This document shows positions 26,973-35,686 of a stretch of DNA of 55,865 bases, piece after piece (position 1 is the first letter of the stretch; each line of letters starts with the position of its first letter). This DNA comes from a bacterium (lineage in GTDB: Bacteria > Calescibacteriota > Calescibacteriia > Calescibacteriales > Calescibacteriaceae): NCBI GenBank assembly GCA_030550715.1, contig JAUQOU010000009.1, positions 1 through 55,865 on the forward strand, in the 5' to 3' direction. A program made the position numbers and the translations under genes. The notes below the pieces were generated by a model that ran no database searches, had not been told where the DNA came from, and worked only from the letters and a program-made list of their open reading frames with translations.

Positions 26973-29150
26973 TTAATCAATACAGGTTGGAAGTTCTGAT
27001 AGTGGGGGTTTTGACTTATTCTCTATGACATAACTTGCCTGCTTTTCCTGTCTTTCCCATCCGCACATAGTGTGTGCTAGCCTTAGATAACCAAAGGGAT
27101 ATATTGTCGGATTTTGATAAGAACCTACTAATCTTTCAAGTGGAAATCTGTAATATTTCTCTCTTGCAGATACCACCTTTTTTGCTTCTTCTCTCAGCTT
27201 AACTGCCTCTTCAAGCGAATTTTTGTATTCTTTTCCCTGAATACCATCAATGACTGCTCTGTAAAGGTTGAATGAGTGCAAAAGGCGGAGGCGAACAATT
27301 TTTATACCGTCTAAAATTTCAAGACACCATATTTTGATAAAATCGTCAGAACCATTGCAGAGTTTTTCCGTATCTTTCTCAAGAGGAACTATTTTTTCAG
27401 CCATCTCGTAAATCTTTTTTAAAACTCTGTTTTCAAATGAATTGATTTCCTCCTGACTCATAGATAAAAATTCTTCAAACTGAACTCTTTTGGGGTGAGT
27501 TTCAATTTGAGCCATGTAACCTATATCATCATAAAAATCCTCCACTGATATATATGGAATAAGTCTATTTTCAAAGAGATATTCTGTTTGCATGTTGATG
27601 AATTCAAGAAGAATTCTTTTCATGTCATCTTGGCAGTTCCCGTAGATTTGTGCGTAATTTTCTATAAAGTGTTCAAAATTTTCCTCGGCTTCCCATAGCA
27701 TTTTTGCTGTAAGATAATCTGTCATCCAATATCCCCATTCGTGCCCTGACGAGAAGATAACATGCCCTTCAATCATAGGTAATTTTTTTTCAGATATTTC
27801 CTTTACAAGCCCGTTTATGTCAATCCATCTTGAATAAATGTATTCAGGTAAGAATGCAGGAACATCAATATCAGCAGTAGCCCAATAAGCTGACTCGGGT
27901 TTATATCTTACCACTCTTGATTCTTTGAGTAGCTCCATCATATACTCTCTTTGAAGATGGAAATTTGGATGATTGTACATTCCCCAATCTCTGTAAAGGT
28001 CAAAGAAAAATACAGTATGAACATTATTTATAATTCTTGGGTTTGCAAATTTAGGGAGGTGATAGTAAAATACCGTCTGGTTGTTGTATTTAACCCAGAG
28101 TTCTGGGTAGTTTCCGATATGATTTACGACAGATACTGTGGTTTTAGGATGATTTTTGTTCATATAATCGGCGATGAAGTTCAGCATCTCAACGACTTTC
28201 TCGGGCTCTCCAGAAAAAAACTCTCCAAACCCGATTTCTATATTATCCCACGGTACCTGCATTAGAAAGTCAATTTGTGATGCGATTTGCTCCTGCCAGT
28301 TGCTTTCTGACTCGGTGAGGACATAAGAGTTCTGCAGTGATGATATGCCAAGAAGTTGAATTTCCGCTCCAACGCTTACTCCTCTCGCGTGTGCGTATCC
28401 AATTATCTTTCTTGCATGTTCAAACCAAGATTTAAAATCAAGTGTTTTAAGTATAGACCACTGAATATAATTCTGACCTGTCTTTACGATGTAATCAATG
28501 AATTTTTTTGCTTCTTCAAGGTTTTCATCCCCCGCTATGTTAAATGAGTTGAAGTATTCAATAGGGTGAAGCAGATGAAGGTGTGTTCCCCTCGTCTTAA
28601 AGTAAGGTGAAAGTTTCAGATTTATATCCCGAGGAAGATAAACATTTTTGTATTCTGGTATAAATTCCTGCATTGGATGGAAAAATCTGATTCCAAGAAG
28701 TTCAAGAAATTTATAAACCGCATAAGATAGATTTTTTTCATCAGGAGCATAGATAATGAATAACTTTGATTGACCTGACAAATTTATTCTTTTTATTATG
28801 AAACCATCTTTTATATTGTCTTTTAATAAATCCTTCCCATCTTGCGATGATGTAAACCATATGATTACTTTATCTTTCTGAGTTGAAAAATCGGGTTTCC
28901 CTCTTATAATTTTGATGTCTTTTGTTCCCCATATTCTTTCAAGGTAAAATTTGAGGTCTTTGTACGAAATTTCAAGATTTGTGTCAGATTTTTCATCTAT
29001 TATATATATTATAACTTCTTCCGGTGAAAATTTTTCCATACTTGATGAGATTTCCGATGATTTGCATTCAGGGGTTGATTTTTCTCTCTGTAAGCTTTGA
29101 GAACATGCCGTAAAAACCAAAACAAATAATTTCATAATTTGTCTCATCAT
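26973..29150 (-). CDS. Lipoprotein with glycoside-hydrolase-like TIM barrel
   Basis: 725-residue protein with a lipobox (VFTAC, cysteine about residue 16). An N-terminal alpha/beta region (about 45-170, ending AVYKFLELLGIRFFHP) looks like the GH20-N or alpha-glucuronidase-N domain. A TIM-barrel-like core follows (THLHLLHPIEYF, YAHARGVSVGAEIQ, IGFGEFFSGEPEKVVEMLNF, a run of tryptophan- and tyrosine-rich segments), then a helical C-terminal third. Such architecture occurs in DUF4838/GH67-type proteins. GEF at about residue 315 could contribute an acid residue, but I cannot name a catalytic pair. It stands alone, convergent with holA, so substrate and pathway are unknown. It may act on polysaccharide at the cell surface. 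Confidence 0.5.
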   Translation of the reverse strand: MMRQIMKLFVLVFTACSQSLQREKSTPECKSSEISSSMEKFSPEEVIIYIIDEKSDTNLEISYKDLKFYLERIWGTKDIKIIRGKPDFSTQKDKVIIWFTSSQDGKDLLKDNIKDGFIIKRINLSGQSKLFIIYAPDEKNLSYAVYKFLELLGIRFFHPMQEFIPEYKNVYLPRDINLKLSPYFKTRGTHLHLLHPIEYFNSFNIAGDENLEEAKKFIDYIVKTGQNYIQWSILKTLDFKSWFEHARKIIGYAHARGVSVGAEIQLLGISSLQNSYVLTESESNWQEQIASQIDFLMQVPWDNIEIGFGEFFSGEPEKVVEMLNFIADYMNKNHPKTTVSVVNHIGNYPELWVKYNNQTVFYYHLPKFANPRIINNVHTVFFFDLYRDWGMYNHPNFHLQREYMMELLKESRVVRYKPESAYWATADIDVPAFLPEYIYSRWIDINGLVKEISEKKLPMIEGHVIFSSGHEWGYWMTDYLTAKMLWEAEENFEHFIENYAQIYGNCQDDMKRILLEFINMQTEYLFENRLIPYISVEDFYDDIGYMAQIETHPKRVQFEEFLSMSQEEINSFENRVLKKIYEMAEKIVPLEKDTEKLCNGSDDFIKIWCLEILDGIKIVRLRLLHSFNLYRAVIDGIQGKEYKNSLEEAVKLREEAKKVVSAREKYYRFPLERLVGSYQNPTIYPFGYLRLAHTMCGWERQEKQASYVIENKSKPPLSELPTCID

Positions 29151-29269
29151 TATTCAACATAAAGTTAATATCTAATGAATAAATTTTTTTGTTGTTTAAT
29201 GTTTGTTTTTGCCGTCTTATTATCTTTTTCTCAACTCAAATTAATAAAAGATTTATATTTTAAAGTGAA

Positions 29270-30556
29270 GTGAGTTTTATCGGGAGAATAGAGAAAGCCA
29301 AAATAATAGAGTATTTCAGGGAATATGTATCTTCTGGGAAAGCGAAATTTTTCACAAAGTTCGGTATGGACTTCGTTTTCGGTAAAAGAGAAGGAATATA
29401 TGTGTGGGATGTTGATGGTAAAAAAGAGCTTATAGACTGCCACTGCAACGGTGGGGTCTTCAATCTTGGACATAGAAACCCAGAAATAATACAGACACTG
29501 AATCAAGCTCTTTACGAATTAGATATAGGAAACCATCACCTTATAAGTGAGCATAGAGCGGTTCTCGCAAAGAAACTCGCAGAACTCACGCCAGGAAATA
29601 TAAAATACACCGTCTTTGGAGTTGGAGGAGGTGAAGCTGTTGACCTTGCCATAAAAATAGCAAGAGCGTTCACAAAAAGACCAAAAATCATCTCTGCTGT
29701 CGGTGGATACCACGGACATACCGGATTTGCACTTGCTACCGGAGATGAAAAATATAAAAAGCCCTTTGAACCACTCGCTCCGGAATTTTATCAGGTCCCG
29801 TTCAACGACCTTTCAGCTCTTGAAAAGGCAGTTGATGATAAGACCGCCGCTGTTATATTTGAAACCGTTCCCGCAACTCTTGGAATTTATGTCCCAGATA
29901 AAAATTTCTTCAAAGGAGTTAGAGAAATCTGCGACAGAAAAGGAGCTCTAATGATAATAGATGAAGTTCAAACAGGGCTGGGAAGAACTGGAAGATTATG
30001 GAGCATTGAACACTTCTCCGCTACACCAGACATAATGATAATAGGAAAAGGGTTAAGTGGAGGAATCTATCCTATAACTGCTACTTGTTTCAGAGAAGAA
30101 CTTGAAATTGTCTTCCATGATGACCCTTTTATTCATATATCAACTTTCGGGGGAGCAGAACTCGGATGCGCTGTCGCTCAAAAAGTTCTTGAAATTTCCT
30201 CCTCGCCTGATTTCCTAAATCATGTGAATCAACTTGCCCTGTTCTTTGGAAAAGAGCTCGGAAGATTGAAAGAAAAATTTTCAAATGTAATAGAATCTAT
30301 AAGGCAACTTGGACTTATGATGGGAATAAAAATGCATAACGAGTTTTTAGGTATGATGGCTCCACTTGCTTGTTATCAAGAAGGACTCCTCTGTGTTTAT
30401 GCAAATAACGATAGGTCTGTTTTGCAGTTTTTACCTCCTCTTATAGCTACAAACGAGCAAGCCGAAGAAATAATCAGACGACTTGAAAGAGCTTTACATC
30501 TCCTCTCTTCCGAAGAATTTCAGAAAAAGATTTTTCAAAAGATTATGGAGAGCTGA
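29270..30556 (+). CDS. Class III PLP-dependent aminotransferase
   Basis: Fold-type I aminotransferase of the acetylornithine/ornithine/4-aminobutyrate group. Motifs: GGGEAVDLAIKIAR near residue 121, GYHGHTGFAL, the PLP-phenol aspartate in LMIIDEVQTGLGRTG, the Schiff-base lysine in MIIGKGLSGGIYP, and HISTFGGAELGCAVA. The start codon is GTG at 29270, just after an AT-rich region. Substrate cannot be told from these motifs. The next gene begins four bases after its stop codon and encodes a kinase-like protein, so the two probably act on one metabolite. Confidence 0.88.
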   Translation: MSFIGRIEKAKIIEYFREYVSSGKAKFFTKFGMDFVFGKREGIYVWDVDGKKELIDCHCNGGVFNLGHRNPEIIQTLNQALYELDIGNHHLISEHRAVLAKKLAELTPGNIKYTVFGVGGGEAVDLAIKIARAFTKRPKIISAVGGYHGHTGFALATGDEKYKKPFEPLAPEFYQVPFNDLSALEKAVDDKTAAVIFETVPATLGIYVPDKNFFKGVREICDRKGALMIIDEVQTGLGRTGRLWSIEHFSATPDIMIIGKGLSGGIYPITATCFREELEIVFHDDPFIHISTFGGAELGCAVAQKVLEISSSPDFLNHVNQLALFFGKELGRLKEKFSNVIESIRQLGLMMGIKMHNEFLGMMAPLACYQEGLLCVYANNDRSVLQFLPPLIATNEQAEEIIRRLERALHLLSSEEFQKKIFQKIMES

Positions 30557-30560
30557 TGTG

Positions 30561-31496
30561 ATGAAATTTAATATAAACCCGCTTGTTCTTAAAGAGTTTG
30601 AAGAAAACCTCAATGTTCTTGAACCTGAAAAAAGCTCTATTCCCGCAAGGGTGATAGGTTTAGGAGAGATAAGCTCGGTCTTCGTTATAGACCATATAGA
30701 ACTCAAAGATTATGCGTTTAAACGACTCCCTATATTTTCAAACCAAAAAGAAGCAGAAGAGTATGAAAAAATTTTGAAAGAATATATAAACATTCTTGAA
30801 AGTGGGGTAGGGATAAAAGTCGTTCAGACCGACGGAACGATTGTCAAGACCTCTGATGGAAGAATTGTGTATTACTTGGTTCAGGAACTTTTGCCTCAAG
30901 AAAGTATCGGAAACAAATTCATAAAGAACGCAGATAGAACTTCCGCTATTGATTTTTTCAAAAAAGTTATTCGGGAATTAGCAAAAGTTGAGGACTTTAA
31001 CAAAAAAAGTGAAAAAATAAAGGTAGGTATAGATGGTCAGATTTCAAACTGGGTAGCTTTCAGAAAAGATCATGGCATAGCTCCCGCGTACCTTGATGTT
31101 TCTACTCCCCTTTACAGGAAAGATGGTAAGGAGATGCTAAAGGCAGACCTAATTCTCAAAAGCGCTCCACCAATTTTGAAGCAAATACTCAAATTCCTTT
31201 TCCTTAAAGAAGTCCTTGATAGATACTATGATTTACGCCTTATTATAATAGATTTGTTAGCTAACCTGTTTAAAGAAAAACTTGATGAGAACGAATTTAT
31301 TCCAGAGCTTATTCAAGTTGCTAATAAGGAACTACACATAAAGAAAATAACCTTTGACGAAGTGAAGGCATACTATAAGAAAGATGCTTTTATTTGGGAA
31401 CTGTTTTTATCATCTAGGAAGTTTTATAGATTTGTTAAGGCGAAAGTTTTTCGCTCCCGCTACGATTTTATATTGCCTGAAAAAATAGAAAGATAA
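30561..31496 (+). CDS. Uncharacterised protein with kinase/phosphotransferase-like N-lobe
   Basis: 311 residues from the ATG at 30561 (longer starts lie inside the aminotransferase). The segment ARVIGLGEISSVFVIDHIELKDYAFKRLP resembles a glycine-rich loop plus the AxK lysine of protein-kinase/aminoglycoside-phosphotransferase folds, and YYLVQELLPQ looks like the hinge. A clear HxD catalytic loop is not obvious; LIIIDLLANLF near residue 230 may be a degenerate counterpart. Translational coupling with the aminotransferase implies joint function. The family resembles uncharacterised DUF6206-type proteins, from memory only. Activity is unproven. Confidence 0.5.
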   Translation: MKFNINPLVLKEFEENLNVLEPEKSSIPARVIGLGEISSVFVIDHIELKDYAFKRLPIFSNQKEAEEYEKILKEYINILESGVGIKVVQTDGTIVKTSDGRIVYYLVQELLPQESIGNKFIKNADRTSAIDFFKKVIRELAKVEDFNKKSEKIKVGIDGQISNWVAFRKDHGIAPAYLDVSTPLYRKDGKEMLKADLILKSAPPILKQILKFLFLKEVLDRYYDLRLIIIDLLANLFKEKLDENEFIPELIQVANKELHIKKITFDEVKAYYKKDAFIWELFLSSRKFYRFVKAKVFRSRYDFILPEKIER

Positions 31497-31499
31497 GTT

Positions 31500-31859
31500 T
31501 TATACTCGTTCAAATTGAATTCCTGCTAATATATCGCATAAACTTCTCCAATTTCCTGCGGGTATGTGGAGAAGAAAACCGGTGAATGGGGATATGAATC
31601 CTATAATCCACCTTAGCGCAAGCTTCAAGAAAATTGTGCCTCCGCTTTTTTTTGAAACCCTTATTCCGAAGATTATATCTCCGGGAGTTCTTTCAAAAGC
31701 CCACCTGAACATCACAAAAGTTATAAAATCAAAAAAGAGAAAAAGCAAGATAAAACCTAAAAAGTTTATTTTCCCAGTAAGTGATATGAATGCAGATGTG
31801 TATATTATAACGCTTCTGTCAAGAGAATTAGCCAAAATCCTCCTTATAAAAACCTCCAT
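31500..31859 (-). CDS. RDD-family membrane protein
   Basis: Short integral membrane protein (119 residues) with the RDD pattern: an Arg and Asp in the first helix (ILANSLDRSVIIY), then TPGDIIFGIRVSKKSGGTI, FLKLALRWIIG and a closing RSLCDILAG. About three membrane segments. RDD proteins are implicated in transport or stress responses, but their role here is open. I use the ATG at 31859; a TTG one codon earlier is in frame. It converges with the kinase-like gene. Confidence 0.75.
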   Translation of the reverse strand: MEVFIRRILANSLDRSVIIYTSAFISLTGKINFLGFILLFLFFDFITFVMFRWAFERTPGDIIFGIRVSKKSGGTIFLKLALRWIIGFISPFTGFLLHIPAGNWRSLCDILAGIQFERV

Positions 31860-31977
31860 CAAAAATGAAATTTTAAAAAATATAAGTATTTGTGATTTTA
31901 TATGTTTATATAATGTTTTTAAATTTTGGCTACCGCTTGAGTTTTATTGCTAAAATTACTGATTTATTGGCTTTTTT

Positions 31978-33282
31978 ATGAGCGATGAGAAGAAATCAGA
32001 TCTGGAAAACGAGGGAAAGCTCGGGGAAATCGGAAGCAAGAGCGCTCAAAATTATAGACCGAGCGAGGTCGTATCAACCGAAGATGAAATAGACCTCTTT
32101 GAACTCGCTGGGGCTATATGGAAAAGAAGGAAACTGATTTTTCTCATCACGGTATCTGCTACTTTTTTGGGATTTTTTATTTCGTTAATCATAACACCAA
32201 AGTATAAGGCGACCGCAAAGATAATTCCTATAACATCACAAAAATCTTTTGTACTCCCTTTTGCTCCATCTGAGTTTGCAAACCTCGCCGGGCTTTTAGG
32301 AGTAAATCTGCCATCTGGCTCAAACACTTTGAGAGCTGTTCTTGAATCTCGCGACCTCGCAAAAAGAGTCATAAAAAAAACAGGAATACAAAAATACCTC
32401 TACGGGAAACTCTGGGATGAAAAAACAAACTCTGTGAAAAAAGGAGTTGACCCAGAAAAAATTCCATCAGAAGATGAAATTGCTGAAAAATTTATAAAAT
32501 CGTTTCTCAAAGTTTCCGAAGATAGAAAAACAGGGGTTATAGATATTTCAGTTATATTCCCAAAAGAACCTACGCTTTCAGCTTTGATTGCAAACGAATA
32601 TTTATCAGAGTTATCAAATGTTTTCAACGAAAAAGCATATACCATATCTAAAAAAAACAGAATATTCATAGAGGAGAGAGTTAAGCTTGCTGAAAAGAAC
32701 CTTCAAGAAGCAGAAAGGGAGTTAAAGGAGTTTCAGGAAAAATATAATGTTGTCGCTATCGATAAGCAGATGGAAGAAGGACTGAAAATATACGCCGAAC
32801 TTATTGCCCAGCTTGCCGAAAAGGAGATGAAACTTGAAGTCCTCAGAAAAATAACAACTCGTGATAATCCAGAAGTTGTTACCCTGATGTATGAGATAAA
32901 TGAATTGAAAAATAAAATAAGGGAACTTGAAAGTGGGCAAAAAAATTTCAAGGGATATATTCTTGATACATCTAAAAGATTGCTCATACCTCTTGAGTCC
33001 GTTCCGGAAGTTGCTATGGAGTATCTGAGGAGAAGGAGAAATTTTGAGATACAGAATCAGATTTATAAGACGCTTCTCCAGGCGCTTGAACAAGCAAGAA
33101 TAGAGGAGGAGAAAGAAGATATAACTTTTGAGGTGATAGATTACGCATATCCGCCAAAATACAGGTATTCTCCAAAAAGAAAGCTTATTGTTGCGGTATC
33201 TTTTACATCTGCGCTTTTTTTGGGTGTCTTTGTAGCTCTTTTGCTCGAATCAATAGAAAACAGGAGAAAGCAGAAGAAATAA
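31978..33282 (+). CDS. Wzz/GNVR-type chain-length determinant
   Basis: Inner-membrane co-polymerase controlling polysaccharide chain length. Layout: an acidic cytoplasmic N-terminus (1-50), a first transmembrane helix (FLITVSATFLGFFISLII, about 56-74), a long periplasmic region with the Wzz-specific KYKATAKI start and a coiled coil (about 215-310), and a second transmembrane helix near 405-425 before a basic tail. No tyrosine-kinase domain is attached. No glycan gene cluster surrounds it, so it is an isolated wzz-like gene. It converges with sucD with five bases between. Confidence 0.82.
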   Translation: MSDEKKSDLENEGKLGEIGSKSAQNYRPSEVVSTEDEIDLFELAGAIWKRRKLIFLITVSATFLGFFISLIITPKYKATAKIIPITSQKSFVLPFAPSEFANLAGLLGVNLPSGSNTLRAVLESRDLAKRVIKKTGIQKYLYGKLWDEKTNSVKKGVDPEKIPSEDEIAEKFIKSFLKVSEDRKTGVIDISVIFPKEPTLSALIANEYLSELSNVFNEKAYTISKKNRIFIEERVKLAEKNLQEAERELKEFQEKYNVVAIDKQMEEGLKIYAELIAQLAEKEMKLEVLRKITTRDNPEVVTLMYEINELKNKIRELESGQKNFKGYILDTSKRLLIPLESVPEVAMEYLRRRRNFEIQNQIYKTLLQALEQARIEEEKEDITFEVIDYAYPPKYRYSPKRKLIVAVSFTSALFLGVFVALLLESIENRRKQKK

Positions 33283-33287
33283 TTTTT

Positions 33288-34175
33288 TCAGATGAGATTA
33301 TGTTTTTGAGCAACCTCTTTTGCTAACTTCCCTATTTCAGATGGACTTTCTGCTATGTAAACTCCTGCTGATTTGAGCTTTTCAACTTTATCCTGCCATC
33401 TTCCTGCTCTGCCCATTATTATGGCTCCTGCGTGTCCCATTCTTTTTCCAGCGGGAGCAGTTCTTCCTGCTATGAAAGCTACAACCGGCTTTGTCATCTT
33501 GTTTTTTATGAAATCTGCTGCTTCTTCTTCTGCATTCCCTCCGATTTCTCCAATCAAGATGATCAATTTCGTTTCAGGGTCTTTTTCAAACATTTCAAGA
33601 ACCTCAACGAATTTTGTCCCAACTATAGGATCGCCTCCTATACCTACACATGTAGATTGTCCGAGACCTTCTTTTGTCGTCTGCCATACCGCCTCATAAG
33701 TCAAAGTACCACTTCTTGAAACTATTCCCACTATCCCTCTTTTGAATATGTAAGGAGGCATTATACCTATTCTGCATTCTCCGGGAACAATTATGCCGGG
33801 GCAGTTTGGACCAATTATTCTTGACCCTTTTCGTGTTGCATATTCTTTCGCTTTCATAAAGTCAATAGTTGGTATTCCCTCAGTTATGACGACTATGAGT
33901 GGTATTCCGCTATCTGCAGCTTCTATTATTGAGTCGGGAGCAAAAGGGGCTGGGACAAAAATACATGCTGCATCTATTTTCCCGAGTTCGCTTATCGCCT
34001 CTTCACAGCTATTGAAAACAGGAATACCATCTACATTTTGTCCCCCCTTTCCGGGAGTTATTCCACCGACTACCTTTGTTCCGTAATCTTTTGATATTTT
34101 TGCGTGGAATGAGCCGTTCTTACCCGTTATTCCCTGAATGATCACTTTTGTGTCTTTGCCAACCAGTATAGCCAT
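33288..34175 (-). CDS. sucD: Succinyl-CoA synthetase alpha subunit
   Basis: Forms the phosphohistidine intermediate in succinyl-CoA/succinate interconversion. It shows the CoA-binding start [38 protein letters not shown]-like [25 protein letters not shown], and the active-site histidine in [16 protein letters not shown] near residue 248. The ATG has a GGAG ribosome site. It follows sucC after a 40-bp gap on the same strand, the usual sucCD order. Confidence 0.97.
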   Translation of the reverse strand: MAILVGKDTKVIIQGITGKNGSFHAKISKDYGTKVVGGITPGKGGQNVDGIPVFNSCEEAISELGKIDAACIFVPAPFAPDSIIEAADSGIPLIVVITEGIPTIDFMKAKEYATRKGSRIIGPNCPGIIVPGECRIGIMPPYIFKRGIVGIVSRSGTLTYEAVWQTTKEGLGQSTCVGIGGDPIVGTKFVEVLEMFEKDPETKLIILIGEIGGNAEEEAADFIKNKMTKPVVAFIAGRTAPAGKRMGHAGAIIMGRAGRWQDKVEKLKSAGVYIAESPSEIGKLAKEVAQKHNLI

Positions 34176-34215
34176 TTTTTCAATCTCCTTTCTTTTTTAT
34201 TTGGAAAATCTGTTT

Positions 34216-35412
34216 TTAAACATAAGTTTCTTTCTTTTTGCCTCTTTTATTTTTTGCTTCCTGCTCAAACTCTTTTGCTTTTTCTACTGCGAGCTTTGCT
34301 CCTTCTCTCATATCGTTTGCGGTAATTATATTGAGCCCCGATTCGGCTAAAATTTTTTTCCCAAGTTCAACATTTGTTCCCTCTAATCTGACAACTATTG
34401 GGACTTTTATCTCCATTTCTTTTGCTGCTTGAACGAGTGCTGTTGCAACTATATCGCACTTCATGATTCCGCCGAATATATTCACAAATATTGTTTTTAC
34501 TCTTTTGTCTGAAATGAGAATTGAAAATGCAGATCTTACCTGTTCAAGAGAGGCGCCTCCACCTACATCAAGGAAGTTTGCGGGTTTTCCACCTGCGAGC
34601 AAAATCTCATCCATCGTCGCCATGGCAAGTCCTGCTCCATTTACAAGACAACCTATATTTCCGTCAAGTCCAACATAAGATATTCCTATTTTTTTTGCTT
34701 TGACATCTCTTGGGTCCTCTTGACTCGGGTCATAAAGCTGAGCGATTTCTTTGTGTCTGAAAAGAGCGTTATCATCAAAGTTTATTTTGGCGTCAAGCGC
34801 AAGTATTTTTCCGTCCTCTGTCTCAACAAGAGGGTTTATCTCACACAGAGAGCAATCCAACTCAAAAAACATTCTCACAAGGTTTTTGACTATGTTCTCT
34901 GCTGGTATTCCGAGAAATTTTGCCAACTTTCTTGCTTTATAGTCCGATATTCCTAAAAAAGTATCTATGTATTCTGTCATGATGAGGTTGGGATTTTTTT
35001 CTGCAACTTCTTCTATTTCTACTCCACCTTCTGGACTTGCTATAATGCAGACCTTTTCTTTTGACCTATCTATTACCACTCCGAGGTAATACTCTTTTTT
35101 CGCTTTGACACCTTTTTCAACGAGGACTTTCTTTACGAGCTTTCCTTCTGGACCTGTTTGGTGTGTGACAAGTTTTTTACCTATCATGCTTTTTGCTATT
35201 TGATAAACTTCATCTGGGGAGTGAGCGATTTTTATTCCTCCTGCTTTGCCTCTTCCTCCTGCGTGTATCTGCGCTTTGACAACGAAGGAGTTCCCTCCTA
35301 TTTTCATTGCTATTTTTTTTGCCTTTTCTGGGTTTGATGCGACATCTCCTTCTGGGACGGGTATTCCGTAGTTTTTAAGTATTCTTTTTGCTTGGAATTC
35401 GTGTATATTCAT
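34216..35412 (-). CDS. sucC: Succinyl-CoA synthetase beta subunit
   Basis: ATP-grasp subunit that binds nucleotide and succinate. Start MNIHEFQAKRILKNYGIPVP, KAQIHAGGRGKAGGIK (nucleotide-binding), ELDCSLCEINPLVETEDGKILALDAKINFDDNA, LVNGAGLAMATMD and FVNIFGGIMKCD are canonical; 398 residues is the normal length. First gene of the sucCD operon, transcribed away from the Fur-box region. It links the TCA cycle to the methylmalonyl-CoA mutase encoded 10 kb away. Confidence 0.97.
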   Translation of the reverse strand: MNIHEFQAKRILKNYGIPVPEGDVASNPEKAKKIAMKIGGNSFVVKAQIHAGGRGKAGGIKIAHSPDEVYQIAKSMIGKKLVTHQTGPEGKLVKKVLVEKGVKAKKEYYLGVVIDRSKEKVCIIASPEGGVEIEEVAEKNPNLIMTEYIDTFLGISDYKARKLAKFLGIPAENIVKNLVRMFFELDCSLCEINPLVETEDGKILALDAKINFDDNALFRHKEIAQLYDPSQEDPRDVKAKKIGISYVGLDGNIGCLVNGAGLAMATMDEILLAGGKPANFLDVGGGASLEQVRSAFSILISDKRVKTIFVNIFGGIMKCDIVATALVQAAKEMEIKVPIVVRLEGTNVELGKKILAESGLNIITANDMREGAKLAVEKAKEFEQEAKNKRGKKKETYV

Positions 35413-35557
35413 AAACCAAAAAGTTTGGTTGTGTTTTTTTGTTTTGGTTTTAAGCTGAATTTTTTTCTTTTTCAGGTTATCTGAATTTGTTTATGTTTTT
35501 TGTTTTGACTATTCTTTTTTCATATGGGTTTGATTTTGAGGGCAGTTTTTATTAAAT

Positions 35558-35572
35558 TGAGAATAAATATCA
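35558..35572. promoter_or_regulatory. Fur-box-like palindrome 1
   Basis: TGAGAAT-A-AATATCA: a 7-1-7 inverted repeat close to the Fur consensus TGATAAT-x-ATTATCA. It lies 115 bp before the porin gene and 146 bp before the sucC start, so it could also touch sucC expression. Confidence 0.5.
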
Positions 35573-35639
35573 ACTAAAAATATATTTTCATTTTTCCTCT
35601 GCGAATAGGGAAAAAGAAAAGTTTTTTGAAAAATGAAAA

Positions 35640-35654
35640 TGAGAATAATTATCA
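35640..35654 (+). promoter_or_regulatory. Fur-box-like palindrome 2
   Basis: TGAGAAT-A-ATTATCA: one base away from a perfect 7-1-7 Fur half-site palindrome, 33 bp before the porin ATG and next to its GGGAGGTG ribosome site. In AT-rich DNA a chance match is possible, but two near-perfect copies 82 bp apart in one gap make iron control likely. Confidence 0.65.
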
Positions 35655-35686
35655 ATTAAATTCGTCAAACGGGAGGTGTAAAAAAT

